Assembly (NCBI GenBank): GCA_045576295.1
Contig: JAZNGF010000053.1
Location: forward strand, 1-45,338
Direction: 5' to 3'
Length of the DNA: 45,338 bases
Source of the DNA: CAVALG01 sp045576295
GTDB taxonomy: Bacteria > Bacillota > Clostridia > Oscillospirales > Acutalibacteraceae
The position numbers and the translations under genes are program-made. The notes beneath the pieces are model-generated. The model did not search any database and was not told the origin of the DNA. It saw nothing but the letters and a program-made list of their open reading frames with translations. Of the stretch, positions 23,270 through 32,615 are shown piece after piece (within the stretch, counting starts at the first letter, position 1; each line of letters opens with the position of its first letter).

Positions 23270-24808
23270 GTGGCACTTGAAGCGGCTATTGAATTGAAAG
23301 GAATAACTAAAACCTTCGGTAGTGTTGTTGCAAACAAGGATGTTAATCTTACAGTGTACCGAGGCGAGATTCTATCAATTCTCGGAGAAAACGGCAGCGG
23401 AAAAACAACACTTATGAATATGATTTCGGGTATTTATTACCCCGATGACGGCCAAATTTTTATTGGCGGTGAAGAGGTTGTTATCCGTTCACCTAAAGAT
23501 GCGTTTAATTATAAAATCGGTATGATTCATCAACATTTTAAACTTGTTGATGTGTTTTCTGCAACTGAAAATATCATTTTAGGTTTAAAGTCTAAAGGCA
23601 GGTTTGATATAAAAAAAGCAGCTGCTGATATTAAGAAAATTGCTGATAAATACGGTTTCGAAATCGACCCTATGAAGAAAATTCACGAGATGTCGGTTTC
23701 GGAAAAACAAACTGTTGAAATTATCAAGGTATTATACCGCGGAGCTGATATTTTAATTCTTGATGAGCCTACTGCAGTACTTACTCCACAAGAAACTGAA
23801 AAATTATTCAACGTTTTGCGCCGTATGCGCGACGACAATAAAGCTATAATCATAATCACACACAAGCTCCATGAAGTGTTATCTCTTTCTGATAAAGTTT
23901 CTGTTCTCAGAAAAGGGGAATACATCGGAACTGTTGCGACAAAGGATACCGATGAAGCTGGACTTACTGAAATGATGGTTGGCAAAAAAATCGCCCTTAA
24001 CATTCAAAGGGATGACCCGGTTGACCCTCAAGACAGGCTTGTTGTTAAAAACCTTGATTGTATAAACCGTGAGGGTGTTAAGGTTCTTGATGATGTAACA
24101 TTCACAGCGCGTTCTGGTGAAATATTGGGAATTGCAGGTATTGCGGGTTCAGGTCAACGCGAGCTTTTAGAAGCTGTTGCCGGGCTTCAGAAGGTTGATG
24201 AGGGTGAGATTGTTTATTTTGATCCTAAAACAGGCAACCAAGAAAACCTTCGCGATAAGACTCCTATGCAGATTAGAGATTTAGGTGTGCGACTTTCTTT
24301 TGTTCCTGAAGACAGACTTGGTATGGGTCTTGTTGGTAATATGGATATTATCGACAATATGATGCTTAGAAGCTACCGTAAGGGTAAATCTGCATTCCTT
24401 GAAAGAAAAGGCCCAAAAGATTTAGCTCAGCGCATTATTGAAGATTTAGAGGTTGTAACCCCTGCAGCTACCACCCCTGTAAGACGGCTTTCGGGGGGTA
24501 ATGTTCAAAAGGTGCTTGTTGGCCGCGAAATCGCTGCATCTCCAACTGTGCTTATGGCCGCATACCCTGTTAGAGGGCTTGATATTAATTCATCTTATAC
24601 AATTTACAATCTTTTAAACGAGCAAAAAAGCAAAGGCGTTGCTGTTATATTTGTTGGGGAAGACCTTGATGTTTTAGTTGAACTCTGCGATAGAATTATG
24701 GTGATTGGCTCGGGTTCTATTACAGGAATAATTGACGGTAGAACCGCTACTAAAGAAGAACTTGGGCTCCTTATGACTAAATCAAAGGCAGGTGACCAGA
24801 ATGACTGA
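23270..24808 (+). CDS. Nucleoside ABC transporter ATP-binding protein (two ATPase domains)
   Basis: 512 aa, two ATPase halves in one chain. The first half has Walker A ENGSGKTTL, the Q-loop region (IHQHFKLVD), a signature-like region (MSVSEKQTVEI) and Walker B ILILDEPTAVLTP. The second has AGSGQRELLEA (degenerate Walker A), RRLSGGNVQKVLVGRE (strong signature) and VLMAAYPVRGLD. Such asymmetric pairs are typical of the sugar/nucleoside (BMP-linked, NupO/YufO-like) importers. The start is GTG 23270 after GAGGTG; the ATG seven bases upstream is out of frame. Its end overlaps the first permease. Confidence 0.92.
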   Translation: MALEAAIELKGITKTFGSVVANKDVNLTVYRGEILSILGENGSGKTTLMNMISGIYYPDDGQIFIGGEEVVIRSPKDAFNYKIGMIHQHFKLVDVFSATENIILGLKSKGRFDIKKAAADIKKIADKYGFEIDPMKKIHEMSVSEKQTVEIIKVLYRGADILILDEPTAVLTPQETEKLFNVLRRMRDDNKAIIIITHKLHEVLSLSDKVSVLRKGEYIGTVATKDTDEAGLTEMMVGKKIALNIQRDDPVDPQDRLVVKNLDCINREGVKVLDDVTFTARSGEILGIAGIAGSGQRELLEAVAGLQKVDEGEIVYFDPKTGNQENLRDKTPMQIRDLGVRLSFVPEDRLGMGLVGNMDIIDNMMLRSYRKGKSAFLERKGPKDLAQRIIEDLEVVTPAATTPVRRLSGGNVQKVLVGREIAASPTVLMAAYPVRGLDINSSYTIYNLLNEQKSKGVAVIFVGEDLDVLVELCDRIMVIGSGSITGIIDGRTATKEELGLLMTKSKAGDQND

Positions 24809-25931
24809 CGTTAAGTTTAAACAAAGCCGTGAGCCTCTTATTCACATTACTAAACGCGATGATGTGGGTTTTGCAAAATCTGCTATCGTTCATCTTTTGG
24901 GTATTGCAACGGCTTTGATTTTGTGCAGTTTACTTATTGTTTTAATAACTAAACAAAACCCTATTGAATTATACAAATCTATGTTTGAGGGTGTTTTCGG
25001 AACAAAAGTTGCAAATTCAGGAATAAACAAGAAGTATGTTGAATCTCTTCATTCTGTAGCCATTCTTCTTTGCATTTCTTTAGCTGTTACTCCTGCATTC
25101 AAAATGAAATTTTGGAACATTGGCGCCGAAGGCCAGGTTCTTATGGGGTGCTTAGCTTCTGCTTTCTGTATGATACAGTTTGGTGGCACTATGAGCAATG
25201 GAATGCTGCTGATAGTTATGCTGCTTGCAAGCGTTATAACCGGAATTATTTGGGCAGTTATTCCTGCTATTTGTAAAGCTCTTTGGAATACAAACGAAAC
25301 ACTTTTTACCCTTATGATGAACTATGTTGCTATGACATTGGTTTCTTACTTTATTATGGTTAAAGACCGTTCGGGCAGAAGCGACTTAGGCATTATAAAT
25401 GAGCGAACAGGGTTCGGATACCTTCCTGAGCTTTTTGATAAAAAATATTTATTTAATATTTTAATTGTTCTCGGTGTTACTGTGTTTATGTTCATCTATC
25501 TTAAATACAGCAAGCAGGGCTATGAAATTTCTGTTGTTGGAGAAAGCGAAAACACCGCAAGATATATTGGTATTAATGTTAAAAAAGTTATTATTCGCAC
25601 TGTTGCAATTTCCGGCGCAATTTGCGGCCTTGCAGGATTTATGATTGTTGCAGGTGATAAACATTCAATTAAATCATCAATTGTTGATAGCCAAGGCTTT
25701 ACTGCAATTATGGTTTCCTGGATGTCGAGATTTAATCCAATATTAATGATTCTTGTATCTATGCTTATAGTTTTTCTTAATGTTGGTAGTAAATATGCAA
25801 CTTCTGCATTTAGAATTGACAATAGCATTGGCAACATTATGACTACGATTGTTATTTTTTCTATTATCGCTTTTGAATTTTTCACACGATATAAAATTAA
25901 TTTCAGAAAATCTAACAGGAGGGCAAAATAA
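24801..25931 (+). CDS. Nucleoside ABC transporter permease (first)
   Basis: 376 aa, integral membrane protein of the BPD_transp_2/RbsC-like family used with BMP-type binding proteins (NupP/YufP-like). Hydrophobic segments include LIVLITKQ-type helix 1 (~residues 32-55), ATVLMG region FWNIGAEGQVLMG (family motif), and several C-terminal helices. ATG 24801 has AGGTGA upstream and overlaps the ATPase stop by 8 nt. It ends in TAATG overlap with the second permease, so all parts are translationally linked. Confidence 0.9.
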   Translation: MTDVKFKQSREPLIHITKRDDVGFAKSAIVHLLGIATALILCSLLIVLITKQNPIELYKSMFEGVFGTKVANSGINKKYVESLHSVAILLCISLAVTPAFKMKFWNIGAEGQVLMGCLASAFCMIQFGGTMSNGMLLIVMLLASVITGIIWAVIPAICKALWNTNETLFTLMMNYVAMTLVSYFIMVKDRSGRSDLGIINERTGFGYLPELFDKKYLFNILIVLGVTVFMFIYLKYSKQGYEISVVGESENTARYIGINVKKVIIRTVAISGAICGLAGFMIVAGDKHSIKSSIVDSQGFTAIMVSWMSRFNPILMILVSMLIVFLNVGSKYATSAFRIDNSIGNIMTTIVIFSIIAFEFFTRYKINFRKSNRRAK

Positions 25932-26917
25932 TGAATTTTACAATGTTTATTAGCTTTATTCAGCAATCAATAAGGCTTAGTTCAACCCTTCTTTTAGGTT
26001 CAACAGGTGAAATTATCACCGAAAAATCAGGAAACCTTAACCTTGGCACGCCCGGTATTATGGCAAGCGGTGCTATTAGCGGAATAGTTGGCGCATATTT
26101 TTATACGAAATCAGGCGCTGCTTTCAACCCACTTATTAGTATTCTAATTACCCTTGGGTGCAGCATTATAGGTTCTTTGCTTGTAACTTTAATTTACTCA
26201 TTTTTAACAATTACTCTTAAAACCAACCAAAATGTTACCGGCCTTGCACTTACCACATTTGGTGTCGGGCTAAGTAATTTTGTTGGTAGCATAATAAATC
26301 AGCAAATGGGCGGAACCGGAGTTGCAGCGTTCCCTGAAATCGGCAAAGCATACAGAACTTCGCTGCCGTTTGCAAATAAGCTTGGAGTTTTCGGTGATAT
26401 ATTCCTGTCTTACGGTTTTATGACATATCTTGCGATTGTTATTGCAATAGTTGTAGCATTAGTGATAACCAAAACTCGCATTGGATTAAATTTGCGCGCC
26501 GTGGGAGAAAACCCAGCAACGGCTGATGCTGCCGGTATAAATGTTGATAGATATAAATATGTTGCAACCTGTGTTGGCGGAATCATTTCTGGTATGGGCG
26601 GGCTATATTATGTTATGGACTTTGCTGCAGCAAACTGGCAGAACAATATTCTCGACCAATTCGGTTGGCTTGCTGTTGCGCTTGTTATTTTCGCAGTTTG
26701 GAAACCTAACATTGCAATATTGGGTTCTATGGTTTTCGGCGCGCTGTATGTTATCGGCCCCTTCATTTTAGGTCTTAGCACCAAAGATCAAGAACTTTTA
26801 AAAATACTACCATATTTAGTTACAATAATTGTTCTTGTAATTATAAGCATGCGTGATAAGAAAGAAAATCAGCCGCCTCAGCATTTAGGGTTACCATACT
26901 TCCGTGAAGAAAGATGA
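25931..26917 (+). CDS. Nucleoside ABC transporter permease (second)
   Basis: 328 aa, membrane permease of the same family (NupQ/YufQ-like), with the motif ITEKSGNLNLGTPGIM (N-terminal) and GLNLRAVGENPATADAAGINV (residues ~185-205) typical of these subunits. ATG 25931 follows AACAGGAGGGC, a strong ribosome binding site, and overlaps the previous stop by 1 nt. Together with the binding protein, ATPase and first permease this is a complete nucleoside importer. An upstream-overlapping GTG at 26904 has been suggested for the next gene but is not needed. Confidence 0.92.
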   Translation: MNFTMFISFIQQSIRLSSTLLLGSTGEIITEKSGNLNLGTPGIMASGAISGIVGAYFYTKSGAAFNPLISILITLGCSIIGSLLVTLIYSFLTITLKTNQNVTGLALTTFGVGLSNFVGSIINQQMGGTGVAAFPEIGKAYRTSLPFANKLGVFGDIFLSYGFMTYLAIVIAIVVALVITKTRIGLNLRAVGENPATADAAGINVDRYKYVATCVGGIISGMGGLYYVMDFAAANWQNNILDQFGWLAVALVIFAVWKPNIAILGSMVFGALYVIGPFILGLSTKDQELLKILPYLVTIIVLVIISMRDKKENQPPQHLGLPYFREER

Positions 26918-26950
26918 CTATTTGCAATTTATTTGGAATAAAGTATATAC

Positions 26951-26957
26951 AGGAGGG
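26951..26957 (+). promoter_or_regulatory. Ribosome binding site that suggests an ATT start
   Basis: AGGAGGG is a near-perfect Shine-Dalgarno sequence, 6 nt before in-frame ATT 26964. The alternative GTG 26904 has no comparable site at a proper distance. Confidence 0.55.
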
Positions 26958-26963
26958 ATAAAT

Positions 26964-27902
26964 ATTAAACGTTTTATTGCAAAACTATATCAAGATAAAA
27001 CAGTGTCGAGCTTTGCGTTGTATATTATTTCATCCCTTCTTATATTCTGTTTGATATTATCATCGATTTTTATAATAAAAAATAACGTTGTTTCTACTTC
27101 GGCACTTTTTGGTGATTCATCATCGAATAATTCTTCAACTAAATCTAAAGATGATAAAAACAAACAAGCAGAAGGTGATGGTAACAACGCTGCTAAAGTG
27201 GATGCGCAAGAAACTAAACCTATTGAGCTGCCTGAAAAAGTGTGTTACTTAACTTTCGACGATGGCCCTTCGCAGAGAACTCTTGAAATCCTTGATATTT
27301 TAGACCGCTATCAGGTTAAAGCATCATTTTTCGTTGTCGGCACTTCTAATTTGTCGTATGTTGATGATATTCACAAGAGAGGGCACACAGTTGGATTGCA
27401 CACTGATACTCATGTGTATTCGCAAATATACAGCAGCGACGAAGCTTTTATGAACGACCTAAATGCGGTTGGCGGTAAGGTTGAATCAATACTTGGTTTT
27501 CGGCCGAAAATCATACGCTTTCCAGGCGGTAGCGATAATGCAGTTAGTAAAATTTGCCCCGGTATTATGACCAGGCTTACAACAACTGTTGTGCAAAACG
27601 GCTATAAATATGTTGATTGGAACGTTGTTGCTAATGACACTACGGCTTCGCTAATGCAGAACATTAACGGCCAACTTATGACACCCCCGAATGTGATTTT
27701 TGATTCGGTTATTAGGGGCAGTTATATGAGCGATGGAACCGACAAAAAGCAGATATGTGTTTTGATGCATGATACCGGTAACAAAAGTTCAACTGTTGAG
27801 GCGTTGCCTGCTATAATTGAAAACCTTCTACAAAGAGGTTACGCAATTTTGCCCCTTAATAGTGATTCTCCGGAATTTCATGCTCAAAGACTTAATAACT
27901 GA
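26964..27902 (+). CDS. Polysaccharide deacetylase (NodB/PgdA-like), membrane-anchored
   Basis: NodB-fold carbohydrate esterase. Motif 1 is LTFDDGPS, motif 2 HTDTHVYSQ (two metal histidines in GLHTDTH), and the arginine motif is RPKIIRFPGG; so metal binding and catalysis look intact. It would remove acetyl groups from peptidoglycan or another wall polymer, protecting against lysozyme. The N-terminus has a hydrophobic segment (ALYIISSLLIFCLILSSIFII), then a Ser/Asn/Lys-rich linker before the domain. The best-supported start is ATT 26964 (312 aa); the longer form would start at GTG 26904 inside the permease gene (332 aa). A clear terminator follows. It is close to the Mre/PBP2 genes, fitting a cell-wall role. 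Confidence 0.88.
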   Translation: MKRFIAKLYQDKTVSSFALYIISSLLIFCLILSSIFIIKNNVVSTSALFGDSSSNNSSTKSKDDKNKQAEGDGNNAAKVDAQETKPIELPEKVCYLTFDDGPSQRTLEILDILDRYQVKASFFVVGTSNLSYVDDIHKRGHTVGLHTDTHVYSQIYSSDEAFMNDLNAVGGKVESILGFRPKIIRFPGGSDNAVSKICPGIMTRLTTTVVQNGYKYVDWNVVANDTTASLMQNINGQLMTPPNVIFDSVIRGSYMSDGTDKKQICVLMHDTGNKSSTVEALPAIIENLLQRGYAILPLNSDSPEFHAQRLNN

Positions 27903-27903
27903 T

Positions 27904-27945
27904 AAATCCCCGAAAATTATCGGGGATTTATTTAATAATTTTTAA
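27904..27945 (+). terminator. Intrinsic terminator after the deacetylase gene
   Basis: AAATCCCCGA (27904-27913) pairs with TCGGGGATTT (27920-27929), with 6-nt loop AAATTA and T-rich tail. It separates the nucleoside/deacetylase unit from mreB. Confidence 0.85.
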
Positions 27946-27965
27946 TAAAAATTATTAAATAACTA

Positions 27966-27995
27966 TTGTTAATTATGGGTGTTATGAAGTATAAT
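27966..27995 (+). promoter_or_regulatory. Promoter for the mreBCD/PBP2 operon
   Basis: TTGTTA, 18-nt spacer, TATAAT at 27990-27995. A further TATAAT-like box lies at about 28002. Placed 46 nt before the mreB start, after the terminator. Confidence 0.65.
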
Positions 27996-28040
27996 GGATA
28001 GGTATAATGAGAAGTATTATTTATTTGGGGTTGATTATTA

Positions 28041-29066
28041 ATGTTTACTAAGGATATAGCTATAGATCTTGGAACATCGAACACGGTTGTTTATGCAAAG
28101 GGAAGAGGAGTTATTATTCGAGAACCCTCTGTTGTTGCATACGATGTTAGAAGTGATATTGTAAAAGCTGTTGGTAAGGATGCGCGCGATATGATTGGCC
28201 GCACACCAGGCTCAATACTTGCTGTTAAACCGCTTAAAGACGGTGTTATTGCAGATTTTGATGTTACCGCTGCTATGATTAAAAGATTTATTCACAGCGT
28301 TTTAAGGGGTAGTTTTATTTCAAAGGTTAGGGTTCTCGTTTCGGTTCCTTCAGGTGTTACCGAAGTAGAAAGCAGAGCTGTTTATGATGCTGTTAGGCAG
28401 GCAGGCGCCAGCGCTAACGATATAACAATTATTGAGCAGCCTGTTGTTGCAGCAATTGGAGCAGGGCTTCCTGTTAATGAAGCTGCAGGTAATATGGTTG
28501 TAGTACTCGGCGGCGGCACAACCGAAATTGCAGTTGTTTCTCTTGGTGATATTGTAACTGCACAATCGGTTAAAATTGCGGGCGACCATTTTGATGAAGC
28601 TATTGTTAACTATATCAGAAAGAAGCACAATCTTATTATCGGAGAGCGCACTGCTAATCAGATAAAACTTGATATCGGTTCGGTTTTACCTTTTGAGGGT
28701 GAGGGTGAGGTTGAAATCAAGGGGCGTAATATTGTTGATGGTTTACCCAAAAACGTTACCGTCTCCTCGGTTGAAGTTAGAACGGTTTTAAAAGAACTTG
28801 TAATGAGCATTATTGATGAAATAAAACTTACTTTTGAAAAAACTCCTCCCGAGCTTGCTGCTGATGTTATTGATGGCGGCATTACAATTATGGGCGGTGG
28901 TGCCCATCTTCGCGGCATTCAACAACTTATTGCTGATGAAACCGGGCTTCCTGTGAAAATCGCCGAACAGCCTGAAGATTGCGTTATTAAAGGTATGGCT
29001 AAAAAAATCGAATCGGGCGAGTCATTCGATAACTATGTTTTTAAAACCGTAAAACGATATATTTAA
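28041..29066 (+). CDS. mreB: Rod shape-determining protein MreB (actin-like)
   Basis: 341 aa actin-fold ATPase that forms filaments guiding lateral wall synthesis. Phosphate-1 motif DLGTSNTVVY (residues ~8-17), connecting PVVAAIGAGLPV, phosphate-2 GGGTTEIAVV (~155-164) and the adenosine motif GGGAHLRGIQQL (~290-301) are all present. It is the first gene of the operon with mreC, mreD and a class B PBP, matching the common Firmicutes order. It may be an MreB, Mbl or MreBH paralogue; the context with mreCD favours MreB. Confidence 0.96.
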   Translation: MFTKDIAIDLGTSNTVVYAKGRGVIIREPSVVAYDVRSDIVKAVGKDARDMIGRTPGSILAVKPLKDGVIADFDVTAAMIKRFIHSVLRGSFISKVRVLVSVPSGVTEVESRAVYDAVRQAGASANDITIIEQPVVAAIGAGLPVNEAAGNMVVVLGGGTTEIAVVSLGDIVTAQSVKIAGDHFDEAIVNYIRKKHNLIIGERTANQIKLDIGSVLPFEGEGEVEIKGRNIVDGLPKNVTVSSVEVRTVLKELVMSIIDEIKLTFEKTPPELAADVIDGGITIMGGGAHLRGIQQLIADETGLPVKIAEQPEDCVIKGMAKKIESGESFDNYVFKTVKRYI

Positions 29067-29101
29067 TTTTCTGAAAGCCTTAAGGCAGAACGGAGAAAAA
29101 A

Positions 29102-29974
29102 ATGAGATTTTTCTTTAGAAGCAAAAAATTTAAAATTATAGTTTCGGTGTTTTTAGTGGTTTCTCTTTTATCGGTTATTGTTGGTGTTATCGGCACAACA
29201 TCTTCACCTGTTGGTGGAATACTTGGCACTATTATTTCGCCCTTTCAAAAGGGTGCCAGTGCGGTGTCTGATTACTTTACTGATTTATCTAATAAGTTTG
29301 ATGATAACAGTAAACTGATTAAGGAGAATGACGCATTAAAAAAAGAAAACGCCGAGCTTGCAAACAAGTTGGTTGATTATGAAAACGCAATCAACCAAAA
29401 CAAGTTTTATGAAGAATTTTTAGAAATTAAAGAACGCAACCCAGACTATCAGTTTGCTTCAGCCAAGATTATTGCAAAAGATTCAACCAATGATTTTAAA
29501 AACTTTACTATTGATAAAGGCCTTTTAGACGGTATTTCGGTTAATGATCCGGTAATAACCAGCGATGGCCTTGTTGGTTACGTAAGTGTTGCGGCGCCAA
29601 CTTATTGTAACGTTCAAACTGTTTTTGATAATCGGATTAAAATCGGTGGCATTGATTCACGATCTTCTGATGCAGGCATTATAAGCGGAACAGTTAAGTT
29701 ATCGGCAGAAGGTAAAACAATGTTTAATAATCTTTCAAGAAACTCATCTGTAACCGTTGGTGATTATATAACAACATCGGGTGGAGGTGTTTTTCCAAAA
29801 GGTTTAATTATCGGTAAAATTAGTGAGATTAAGACTGATACGGCTAGCCAAAGTATATATGCTGAAATCATCCCTACTGTCGATTTTGATAACATCCGCG
29901 ATGTAATGGTTATTACCTATTTTTCAGGTCAAGGTGTTTTCGCAGGTGATACCGATACGGGGGATGCAAAATGA
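29102..29974 (+). CDS. mreC: Rod shape-determining protein MreC
   Basis: 290 aa: N-terminal membrane helix (IIVSVFLVVSLLSVIVGVIG), a coiled-coil (~65-105, KENDALKKENAELANKLV), and two beta domains ending with SGQGVF. MreC links the cytoskeleton MreB to PBP2 in the extracytoplasmic space. The C-terminal VTIGDYITTSGGGVFPKGLIIGKI-like region is the family core. Overlaps mreD by 4 nt (ATGA). Start ATG 29102 follows GGAG. Confidence 0.93.
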   Translation: MRFFFRSKKFKIIVSVFLVVSLLSVIVGVIGTTSSPVGGILGTIISPFQKGASAVSDYFTDLSNKFDDNSKLIKENDALKKENAELANKLVDYENAINQNKFYEEFLEIKERNPDYQFASAKIIAKDSTNDFKNFTIDKGLLDGISVNDPVITSDGLVGYVSVAAPTYCNVQTVFDNRIKIGGIDSRSSDAGIISGTVKLSAEGKTMFNNLSRNSSVTVGDYITTSGGGVFPKGLIIGKISEIKTDTASQSIYAEIIPTVDFDNIRDVMVITYFSGQGVFAGDTDTGDAK

Positions 29975-30495
29975 TAAGGTTTTATAAAAACGGTAAAGCT
30001 ATTTGTTTAATAATAATTTCGGTTTTAACATTTTTGCTTTACCTTGTTTATTTTTGTACTTCAGGTTTTGGATCAATTGGTTACTCGCCTTTGTTCTTGT
30101 TTGTTCCTATTGTTGTATACACCGCTATGTTTTTAGGCGGATTCAGAGGCTTTTTCTTTGGGCTTGCGATTGGCTTTTTGCTTGATTGCACTGCTGTTGC
30201 AAACCCATATTTCAATATATTGGTTTTAATGAGCATTGGTTTGTGCGCTGGTGTTTTTTCTAAAATTTACATTAATACTAATATAGTTTCGGGAGTATTT
30301 ATTTCTTTTATTTTTAATTTTTTGTATTCGTTACTTCATTTTTTGGTTTCATATTTCAACGCCTTCAAAGCAGAGGGTTTTTGGTTTTTATTTTTAAACA
30401 AGGTTGTTTTATCAACCTTTTATACAACATTATTTGGTGTTATCGCCTACATTATTATTAAAAGTATTTGGCACAAATTTTGTTATGAAAATTGA
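29971..30495 (+). CDS. mreD: Rod shape-determining protein MreD
   Basis: 174 aa, almost entirely hydrophobic with five or six predicted membrane helices and the small loop GGFRGFFFGLAIGFLLDC, typical of MreD. It overlaps mreC by 4 nt and precedes PBP2 by 24 nt. The call rests on position and hydrophobicity, since MreD is poorly conserved. It is an inner component of the elongasome. Confidence 0.88.
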   Translation: MIRFYKNGKAICLIIISVLTFLLYLVYFCTSGFGSIGYSPLFLFVPIVVYTAMFLGGFRGFFFGLAIGFLLDCTAVANPYFNILVLMSIGLCAGVFSKIYINTNIVSGVFISFIFNFLYSLLHFLVSYFNAFKAEGFWFLFLNKVVLSTFYTTLFGVIAYIIIKSIWHKFCYEN

Positions 30496-30519
30496 TTTTA
30501 CTACATTGAGGTTTTTTAG

Positions 30520-32538
30520 ATGAGCATAAAAAAACGACGCAAAAGAAAGGTTAATAAACGTTTAGTTGTTCTTTTTTGCGTATTAGTTGTTGTAATGGCT
30601 GTTTTCGGCCTGCGCCTTATTGATTTTCAGCTGATTTCGGCCGATGATTACGCTTCTGTTTCTGGTAATACAAAAACAATTGATAAAACAATTAAGGCTG
30701 CACGTGGTGAAATACTTGACCGATATGGTAGGCCGATTGTTGTTAACCGAGACGGATATGATGTTGTGTTCAACTATGCTGAAATAGATATGCAAACTGT
30801 AAACAGCACAATTTTAGAACTTACCGACCTATTAAGCCAAAGCGGAAAAGAATGGGTTGACTTGTTGCCTATGTCTAAGGCGCAACCTTTTGTATTTGAA
30901 GGTAGTAAAACTGATATTTCTGTTTTGAAAAGCAGGTTGGAACTTAACAATTATGCTACCGCTGAAAATTGTTATGATGAAATGGTTTCAAGGTATAACC
31001 TTGAAGGCTTGGATACCGAAACCCAGCGAATTCTTATGGGTGTTAGATATTCAATGGAAAAATCGGATTTTTCTATTTACACATCCTACATCTTTGCTGA
31101 AGATGTTTCAAAACAATTGCTAACATACATCGAAGAATCTTATGCGCATTTAAGCGGTGTTACAATTGAAACCAACCCCTATAGAGAATATGTTGACCCA
31201 ACTCTTGCGCCGCATTTGATTGGTGTAATGAGTAAAATTACTGCCGAAGACTGGGAAGAATACCGTGAGAAGGGGTACTCTTACAACGATACGATAGGCT
31301 CGTTCGGTGTTGAAAAGGTTTATGAAGATTATTTACACGGCGAAGATGGCATTCTTTCGTATTCTGTTGATAATTCCGGAACCATAATATCATCTGAGGT
31401 TACTAAAGAACCGGTTGGTGGAAACACTATTTACCTTTCACTTGATAAAAAAATTCAAAAAACGGCACAAAACTCTTTAGAGTCTGTTATTAATGAAGCA
31501 AGGCAAACCAATCCAGAAATCACCGGTGGTTCTGCTGTTGTTGTTGAGGTTGCAACCGGACAAGTTATTGCTGCTGCCAATTATCCGTCGTATGACCTTA
31601 ACAGTTATTATGATAATTATGAAGAGCTAATTAATGATAAAAAGGGGATACCGCTAAATAACCGTGCGTTTAGTGGTGTTTATCCTCCTGGTTCATGTTT
31701 CAAACCACTTGTTGCCTGTGCAGCACTTGAAAACGGAACAATAACACGCGATGAGCATATTTCTTGTGCATGGAGATATACCTACTATTCTTCAAATGGC
31801 CCAACCTGTATGCATAGGCATGGAAGTATCAACCTTATCACTGCGTTGTCAAAATCCTGTAACTATTATTTCTTTGATGTTGGCAGAAGGGTTGGTATTG
31901 ATTCTATAAATAATTATGCCAAACTATTCGGGCTTGGTGTGAAAACAGGCAACCCTGATGAAATAGATGAAAGTTCAGGCAGGCTTGCCGGACCCGAGTT
32001 TAGCCAGAAGATGGGCAGCACATGGTATGAAGGTAACACCTTAAGCGCAGCAATAGGTCAGGGAGATAATGCGTTTACTCCTATACAGCTTGCTATCTAT
32101 ACTGCCACAATCGCAAACGGCGGAACTCGTTATCAGTCAACAATATTAAATACCATAAAAACGTATGATTTAAGCGAAGTTGTTAAAAACAACCAACCGG
32201 TGATTGAGGCAGAAACCGGTGTTTCTCAAACTAATATTAATATTGTAAAAGAAGGTATGCTTTCGGTTACGGAAGAAGGTACTGCACGCGCATATTTCTC
32301 TGACTATCCGATACGCGTTGCCGGTAAAACTGGTACTTCTGAAAACTCTGGGAAAGACCATAGTGTTTTTGTTTGTTTTGCACCATATGAAAAGCCTGAA
32401 ATAGCCATTTCGGTTGTTGTTGAACACGGCCAATACAGCACAACAACAGGGCCTGTTGCTAAAGCTATACTTGATGAGTATTTCTTTGGTTCAAAAACTG
32501 AGATTTATTCTTCTTCTTTTAACACTTTACTACAGTAA
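30520..32538 (+). CDS. mrdA: Penicillin-binding protein 2 (class B transpeptidase)
   Basis: 672 aa. Basic N-terminus and one membrane helix (LVVLFCVLVVVMAVFGLRLI), pedestal domain (ARGEILDRYGRPIVVN), then transpeptidase domain. Active-site motifs are S392-x2-K in PPGSCFKPL, S446-C-N and K603-TGT in AGKTGTSEN. It cross-links peptidoglycan during elongation together with MreBCD. No rodA is found in this operon, unlike many genomes. Start ATG 30520 after GAGG. Confidence 0.95.
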   Translation: MSIKKRRKRKVNKRLVVLFCVLVVVMAVFGLRLIDFQLISADDYASVSGNTKTIDKTIKAARGEILDRYGRPIVVNRDGYDVVFNYAEIDMQTVNSTILELTDLLSQSGKEWVDLLPMSKAQPFVFEGSKTDISVLKSRLELNNYATAENCYDEMVSRYNLEGLDTETQRILMGVRYSMEKSDFSIYTSYIFAEDVSKQLLTYIEESYAHLSGVTIETNPYREYVDPTLAPHLIGVMSKITAEDWEEYREKGYSYNDTIGSFGVEKVYEDYLHGEDGILSYSVDNSGTIISSEVTKEPVGGNTIYLSLDKKIQKTAQNSLESVINEARQTNPEITGGSAVVVEVATGQVIAAANYPSYDLNSYYDNYEELINDKKGIPLNNRAFSGVYPPGSCFKPLVACAALENGTITRDEHISCAWRYTYYSSNGPTCMHRHGSINLITALSKSCNYYFFDVGRRVGIDSINNYAKLFGLGVKTGNPDEIDESSGRLAGPEFSQKMGSTWYEGNTLSAAIGQGDNAFTPIQLAIYTATIANGGTRYQSTILNTIKTYDLSEVVKNNQPVIEAETGVSQTNINIVKEGMLSVTEEGTARAYFSDYPIRVAGKTGTSENSGKDHSVFVCFAPYEKPEIAISVVVEHGQYSTTTGPVAKAILDEYFFGSKTEIYSSSFNTLLQ

Positions 32539-32555
32539 ATTGATGTATATTATCT

Positions 32556-32584
32556 TTGACTTTGATGCAAATTTATGCTAAAAT
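32556..32584 (+). promoter_or_regulatory. Sigma-A-type promoter for the MinD-like gene
   Basis: TTGACT (32556-32561), 17-nt spacer, TAAAAT (32579-32584). It lies between the PBP2 stop and GTG 32616, so the MinD-like gene is at least partly independent of the mre operon. Confidence 0.8.
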
Positions 32585-32615
32585 GTTAGTATCTTAAATG
32601 TTTTGAGGGGTTATT

